DNA of 64,000 nucleotides, taken from contig NZ_JMQI01000019.1 in assembly GCF_000695625.1 (NCBI RefSeq), positions 46,254 to 110,253 of the forward strand, written 5' to 3'. Below the pieces are notes generated by a model. It was not told the origin of the DNA, searched no databases, and saw only the letters and a list, made by a program, of their open reading frames with translations. The position numbers and the translations under genes are program-made. This DNA is from Amycolatopsis rifamycinica (lineage in GTDB: Bacteria; Actinomycetota; Actinomycetes; Mycobacteriales; Pseudonocardiaceae). Positions 60,911 to 64,000 of this stretch are shown here, one piece after another; position 1 is the first letter of the stretch, and each line of letters opens with the position of its first letter.

Positions 60911-62188
60911 ATGCCCGAGGCGGGCTCTGCCGCACCGCCACGCGCCTTCGTCCGCACGCTGCTGCGCAGCGGCACACCAGCGGAACCGACCGAGCCCCTT
61001 CCCGACAGCGGCGATCTCACCGCCGTGGGGGACGCGACGCTCGCTCGCGCCTCGCGCTACTGGGTGGCCGTGCCGATGGCCTACCGGGCCGCCGCGTTCG
61101 TCAAGGTGTTCATCGGGTTCACCGCCGCGAACGGCGTGCTCGGGCTCGGACCAGTGCTGGGCGCCACGGTGTTCGGCGTCGCGGCCAACATCGCCGCGAT
61201 CGTCTGGGTGCTGCGCTCGGGCGGCCTGCGGGCCCGCCTCACCGGCCGCGCGCTCAGTCTGGACCTGTCCCTGGGCGTGGTCCTCAACCTGGTGGTAGCC
61301 GTGACGGCCCCGGCCGAGATCCAGCCGTTCGCCGTCGACGTGTCGTGGACCTGGCTCGTCGGCTCGGTCGCCATGTGGGCGGGCACGTCCGGGCTGCCCG
61401 CGGCGCTGTGGCTGTTCGCCGCGGCCGTTCCGTTCCGGGCGTTGCTGACCGTGGCCGGCGGCCTGCCGCTCGACCACCAGCTCGCGCTGACGCGGTCGAT
61501 CGGCTGCATGGTGGCGCTGGCGGTGGCAATCGTGCTCGCGGTGGCGATCCTCATCATGCTCGGCGTCGGCACCCGCTTCGCGGTGGACATCGGGCTGCGG
61601 CGCGGCCGCGAGGCCGAGCGCCACCGAACCCGGCGCATCATGCACGACAGCGTGCTGCAGACGTTGGAAGCGCTGGCCATTTCGGCACCGGGAGACGACG
61701 CCCAGGCCGTCACCCGGCTGTCGGAGCTGCGCTCGGTCGCCAAGGCGGAGGCGGCCGAGCTGCGCCGCCGGATCACCGAGCCGGTGCCGACCGGCTCGGC
61801 GCGGGGTTTCGCGGTCGAGCTGGCCGACGTCGCCACGGAACTGGCCCGCGACGGCCTGCGCACGCAGCTCGTCGCCGCGGACTTCGCCGACGACCACAAG
61901 GTCTCGCAGGACCGCCGCACGGCGTTGTGCGAAGCGGTCCGGGAAGCGTTGCGCAACACGGTGAAGCACTCGGGGACGAAGCAGGTCGTGCTGCGCGTGG
62001 AGCAACGCGACGGCGGAATCGCGGTGGTGGCCCGCGACCAGGGGCAGGGCTTCGATGTCCGGGACCGGCCGCCGGGCTTCGGCATCAGCCAGTCCATCAT
62101 GGCCCGCCTGGCCGAAGTCGGCGGGCACGGAACGGTGGACTCGCAGCCGGGCCGCGGCACCCGCGTGACGATGTGGGTGCCGGGCTGA
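60911..62188 (+). CDS. Sensor histidine kinase (NarL-type partner), orphan
   Basis: 425 residues. About six membrane helices (residues 55-215; for example FGVAANIAAIVWVL, LVGSVAMWAGTSGLPAALWLF, CMVALAVAIVLAVAILIMLGV) form the input domain. The DHp motif RRIMHDSVLQTLEAL carries the phospho-His, and the HATPase_c domain has the N box EAVREALRNTVKHSG and G boxes DQGQGFD and GFGISQSIM. This type pairs with LuxR-family response regulators, but none is adjacent, and the next rightward gene is a small membrane protein. The 3' end has been partly duplicated downstream. Confidence 0.9.
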   Translation: MPEAGSAAPPRAFVRTLLRSGTPAEPTEPLPDSGDLTAVGDATLARASRYWVAVPMAYRAAAFVKVFIGFTAANGVLGLGPVLGATVFGVAANIAAIVWVLRSGGLRARLTGRALSLDLSLGVVLNLVVAVTAPAEIQPFAVDVSWTWLVGSVAMWAGTSGLPAALWLFAAAVPFRALLTVAGGLPLDHQLALTRSIGCMVALAVAIVLAVAILIMLGVGTRFAVDIGLRRGREAERHRTRRIMHDSVLQTLEALAISAPGDDAQAVTRLSELRSVAKAEAAELRRRITEPVPTGSARGFAVELADVATELARDGLRTQLVAADFADDHKVSQDRRTALCEAVREALRNTVKHSGTKQVVLRVEQRDGGIAVVARDQGQGFDVRDRPPGFGISQSIMARLAEVGGHGTVDSQPGRGTRVTMWVPG

Positions 62189-62520
62189 GCCACCCGGCGG
62201 GTGACCCGCCCGGCGGCGAGACTCGCCCGGCACGCAGCGGTCAACGTGCGCTGCCCGCGGTCGGCGGCGGACTCGCCGCTGCAGCCCCACACGGCAGGCG
62301 GCGGCGATGCCCGCACGTCAAGCCGCGGCGCGGTGGACTCGCAGCCGCGGCCAGCACCGCTGCCCGAGGGCGGCGGTGGGCTCGCAGCCGTGGGTCCGCC
62401 CCGATGGCGAGGCACACCGTGGCGCCAGGTCACCATGGCGATGCCGGGCTAAGCCGCGCGGCGGGTGGCTCGCTCGGCGGCGAGGCTCGCTCGGCACGCC
62501 GTGGTCAGGCGGGTGGTGGC
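62134..62520. repeat. Diverged tandem duplication at the end of the kinase and zinc-ribbon genes
   Basis: GGTGGACTCGCAGCCG occurs exactly at 62134-62149 (kinase coding end) and 62332-62347. The segment from about 62165 to 62250, spanning the kinase stop, is similar to about 62430-62512, which spans the zinc-ribbon gene stop; roughly four of five bases agree. On the minus strand both encode TxACRASLAAxRxTRR. The 260-bp gap therefore consists of duplicated gene ends rather than a separate gene. Confidence 0.65.
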
Positions 62521-62805
62521 CGGGCTGTCGCCGTGGCCGCAGGTCGGGCAGGTCATCGTCACGGCCAGGGACAGCTCGTCGACCGCGACGGCCAGCTCGG
62601 TGCGGCAGCCTCGGCACCAGCGGTGGCGGGTGACCGGGCTGACGTGCGCCGGTGAGGCGACGCACTGGTGGATCCACCGGCCGTGCACGTGGCAGGTCAG
62701 CCGGTCGTCGGGCGCCAGCAGGCCCATGTCCTCGGCGTCGTCCTCGGTGGCGAGCAGGACCGGCAAGCTCCGGACGCGGTTCGGGGTGGTGGTCGTGGCG
62801 GTCAT
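62449..62805 (-). CDS. Small zinc-ribbon-like protein
   Basis: 118 residues, no named family. Zinc-ligand candidates: TCHVHGRWIHQC, HRWCRGC and TCPTCGHGD. The N-terminus is Thr-rich (TATTTTP). The C-terminal 20 residues (TACRASLAAERATRRA) are basic and lie in the duplicated block. ATG at 62805 has AAGGAG 7 nt upstream, good support for translation. It may bind DNA or RNA; function unknown. Confidence 0.7.
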   Translation of the reverse strand: MTATTTTPNRVRSLPVLLATEDDAEDMGLLAPDDRLTCHVHGRWIHQCVASPAHVSPVTRHRWCRGCRTELAVAVDELSLAVTMTCPTCGHGDSPATTRLTTACRASLAAERATRRAA

Positions 62806-62944
62806 CGTGCTCTCCTTCCCCTCTGCCAGGACGTCGAGCGAGCAGCGCCGGATTCGACAGTCATCGGGGGGATGGCCGGATTCCGGCGGTTCGTGGCAAT
62901 CCAGCCACTCCCCCGGGGCCGCCAAGATCGCTAGCTTCGGGCGC

Positions 62945-63370
62945 GTGTCGAAAATCTTTCTCTCGATCCACGTCCTGGCGGCCATCCTCGCCGTCGGCCC
63001 GGTCGCGGTCGCGACCAGCATGTTCCCCGCCGCCGTGCGCCGGGGCGACGGCAAGACGGCGGCCCTGCTGCACCGCATCTGCCGCGTGTACGCCTACGCC
63101 GCCATCGCGGTTCCGGTGTTCGGCTTCGGCGTCGCCGGCACCATGCACGTCATGGGCGATCCGTGGCTGCTCACGTCGATCGGCCTGACGGCCGTCGCGG
63201 CCGCGGTGCTCGCCCTGCTGATCCTGCCGCGCCAGCGGCGGCTGCTGGCCGAGGAGTCCACATCGGACACCCTGGGTCGGCTGGCCATGCTGACCGGCGT
63301 GTTCAACCTGCTGTGGGCGGTCGTCACGGTGCTGATGATCGTCCGGCCCGGCTCGTCGACGGGTGCCTAG
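62945..63370 (+). CDS. Small four-helix membrane protein
   Basis: 141 residues, four hydrophobic helices: IHVLAAILAVGPVAVATSMF, YAYAAIAVPVFGFGVAGTMHVM, LTAVAAAVLALLILP and MLTGVFNLLWAVVTVLMIV. It resembles DUF2269-type integral membrane proteins; function unknown. GTG at 62945 is probably leaderless (TAGCTT ends 7 nt upstream). Its stop codon TAG is the left boundary of the IS5-family element (CTAG), so the native C-terminus may have been changed by the insertion. Confidence 0.75.
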   Translation: MSKIFLSIHVLAAILAVGPVAVATSMFPAAVRRGDGKTAALLHRICRVYAYAAIAVPVFGFGVAGTMHVMGDPWLLTSIGLTAVAAAVLALLILPRQRRLLAEESTSDTLGRLAMLTGVFNLLWAVVTVLMIVRPGSSTGA

Positions 63371-63414
63371 GGCGTGTCCTGTAAGTGGTTGAGCTGGACC
63401 TCTGGTAGCTATGC

Positions 63415-63834
63415 GTGGTGGTTGGTCGCGGTGAGTTGACGGATAAGGCGTGGGCGGTGATCGAGCCGCTGCTGCCGCCGGTGCAGGGTGGTGGGCGGCG
63501 GTGGCGGGATCACCGTCAGGTGATCAACGCGATCCTGTGGAAGCTGCGCACCGGTGCCCCCTGGCGTGACCTGCCCGATCGCTATGGCCCGTGGAAGACC
63601 GCGCATGAACGGCTGCGGTTGTGGACCAAAGACGGCACCTGGGAGAAGATCCTCGACCGGGTGATCGTCAAAGACGACGCCGTCGGCGAACTCGAATGGA
63701 TCACCTCGGTCGACTCGAGCGTGGTCCGGGCGCACCAGCATGCTGCCGGTGCCCGGAAAAAGGGGGATGCAGCGACGGAACCGAAGCCATCGCCTGCGAC
63801 GGGGAAGGACTCGGCCGGTCCCGCGGCGGACTGA
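63415..63834 (+). CDS. IS5-family transposase, frame A
   Basis: 139 residues. LTDKAWAVIEPLLPP and WRDHRQVINAILWKLRTGAPWRDLPDRYGPWKTAHERL are the DUF4096/IS5 N-terminal domain; ITSVDSSVVRAHQHAAG carries the first catalytic Asp (DSS). The frame stops at 63834. A run of five A and five G (63757-63766) inside it is a likely site for -1 frameshifting into frame B. GTG at 63415 or 63418. Confidence 0.88.
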   Translation: MVVGRGELTDKAWAVIEPLLPPVQGGGRRWRDHRQVINAILWKLRTGAPWRDLPDRYGPWKTAHERLRLWTKDGTWEKILDRVIVKDDAVGELEWITSVDSSVVRAHQHAAGARKKGDAATEPKPSPATGKDSAGPAAD

Positions 63835-64000
63835 GCACCAAGATCCACCTTGCCGTCGAAGGGCGAGGCCTGCCGGTCCGGATCCTGCTCACCCCAGGCC
63901 AAGCGGGAGACAACCCGCAGCTGCTGCCGCTGCTGGATGGCATCAGCGTCGCCCGGATCGGACCAGGCCGGCCACGCTGCCGGCCGGAGACCGTGATCGC
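63765..64000 (+). CDS. IS5-family transposase, frame B (-1 frame), partial
   Basis: The -1 frame after the A5G5 run reads GLGRSRGGLSTKIHLAVEGR, then LPVRILLTPGQAGDNPQLLPLLDG, the normal continuation of IS427-group transposases including the second catalytic region. The window ends before the remaining catalytic residue and the right terminal repeat. It is expressed only as a frameshift fusion if the element is active. Confidence 0.8.

Larger units (their letters stand above)
63370..64000 (+). mobile_element. IS5-family insertion sequence, cut by the window end
   Basis: Left terminal repeat GGGCGTGTCCTGTAAGT at 63370-63386, next to CTAG. The internal genes are two transposase frames. Same family as the remnant at 27.7 kb, which keeps the opposite end. 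Confidence 0.85.

Noticed and set aside
61081..62436. 451-residue leftward frame opposite the histidine kinase, as an extended zinc-ribbon protein
   Set aside because: Only the duplicated C-terminal peptide resembles the zinc-ribbon protein; the rest is antisense of the kinase.

Overview
The window is high-GC DNA (roughly 70% or more) with GTG and TTG starts, 1-4 bp start/stop overlaps inside operons, leaderless starts preceded by TAnnnT boxes, and secreted plant-polysaccharide hydrolases. This suggests a soil actinomycete, most likely Pseudonocardiaceae (Amycolatopsis-like). The assignment rests on gene content and style and was not tested by a search. No rRNA, tRNA or CRISPR array was seen.

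Layout. (1) 1-10.3 kb: two divergent operons for catabolism of L-fucose or a related 6-deoxy sugar. Leftward: L-fuconate dehydratase, SDR dehydrogenase, sugar-binding lipoprotein and a ribose-type ABC ATPase that runs off the window. Rightward: FAH-family diketo-acid hydrolase, L-fuconolactonase-like amidohydrolase, then lactate racemase LarA and its nickel-pincer cofactor enzymes LarB, LarC and LarE, all translationally coupled. This pathway is expected to release pyruvate and L-lactate, so the racemase would act on a direct pathway product. (2) 10.3-16.7 kb: WYL and GlxA/AraC regulators, a VOC protein, a PEBP-SRPBCC fusion with a divergent GntR repressor, a six-copy degenerate repeat, and an aldo/keto reductase with a divergent TetR. 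(3) 16.8-27 kb: carbohydrate use. GH12 glucanase, a cytosolic GH63-like hydrolase with a CUT1 importer under a LacI repressor, an SGNH hydrolase and a GH54 arabinofuranosidase with CBM42. (4) 27.1-29.6 kb: membrane protein, IS5-family remnant, HxlR/QorB redox pair and a small Cys/His protein.

(5) 29.7-50.8 kb: a stress and alternative-respiration region. It holds Mn catalase, GlgX, SRPBCC, DUF4383, two zinc alcohol dehydrogenases, solitary CtaD and QcrB paralogs, Hsp20 with a RheA-type operator, and a five-gene stressosome operon (RsbR-RsbS-RsbT-RsbX-like-RsbU) behind a MarR gene. Several transcription units carry sigma-B-type GGGTAT promoters, so much of the region looks like one general-stress regulon. 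(6) 50.9-54.2 kb: GntR, an inositol-cluster aldolase-like protein and methylmalonate-semialdehyde dehydrogenase. (7) 54.4-59.2 kb: TetR and a three-subunit molybdenum hydroxylase of PaoABC type. (8) 59.3-64 kb: a carboxylesterase-fold protein that has lost its nucleophile serine, an orphan histidine kinase with a duplicated tail, a zinc-ribbon protein, a membrane protein, and an IS5-family element cut by the window end. It is the same family as the remnant at 27.7 kb.

The best candidates for something little described are the LarA/LarBCE module embedded in a fucose-type operon, the stressosome plus sigma-B respiratory region, and the shared AGCGGA/TCCGCT operators of two unlinked TetR loci.
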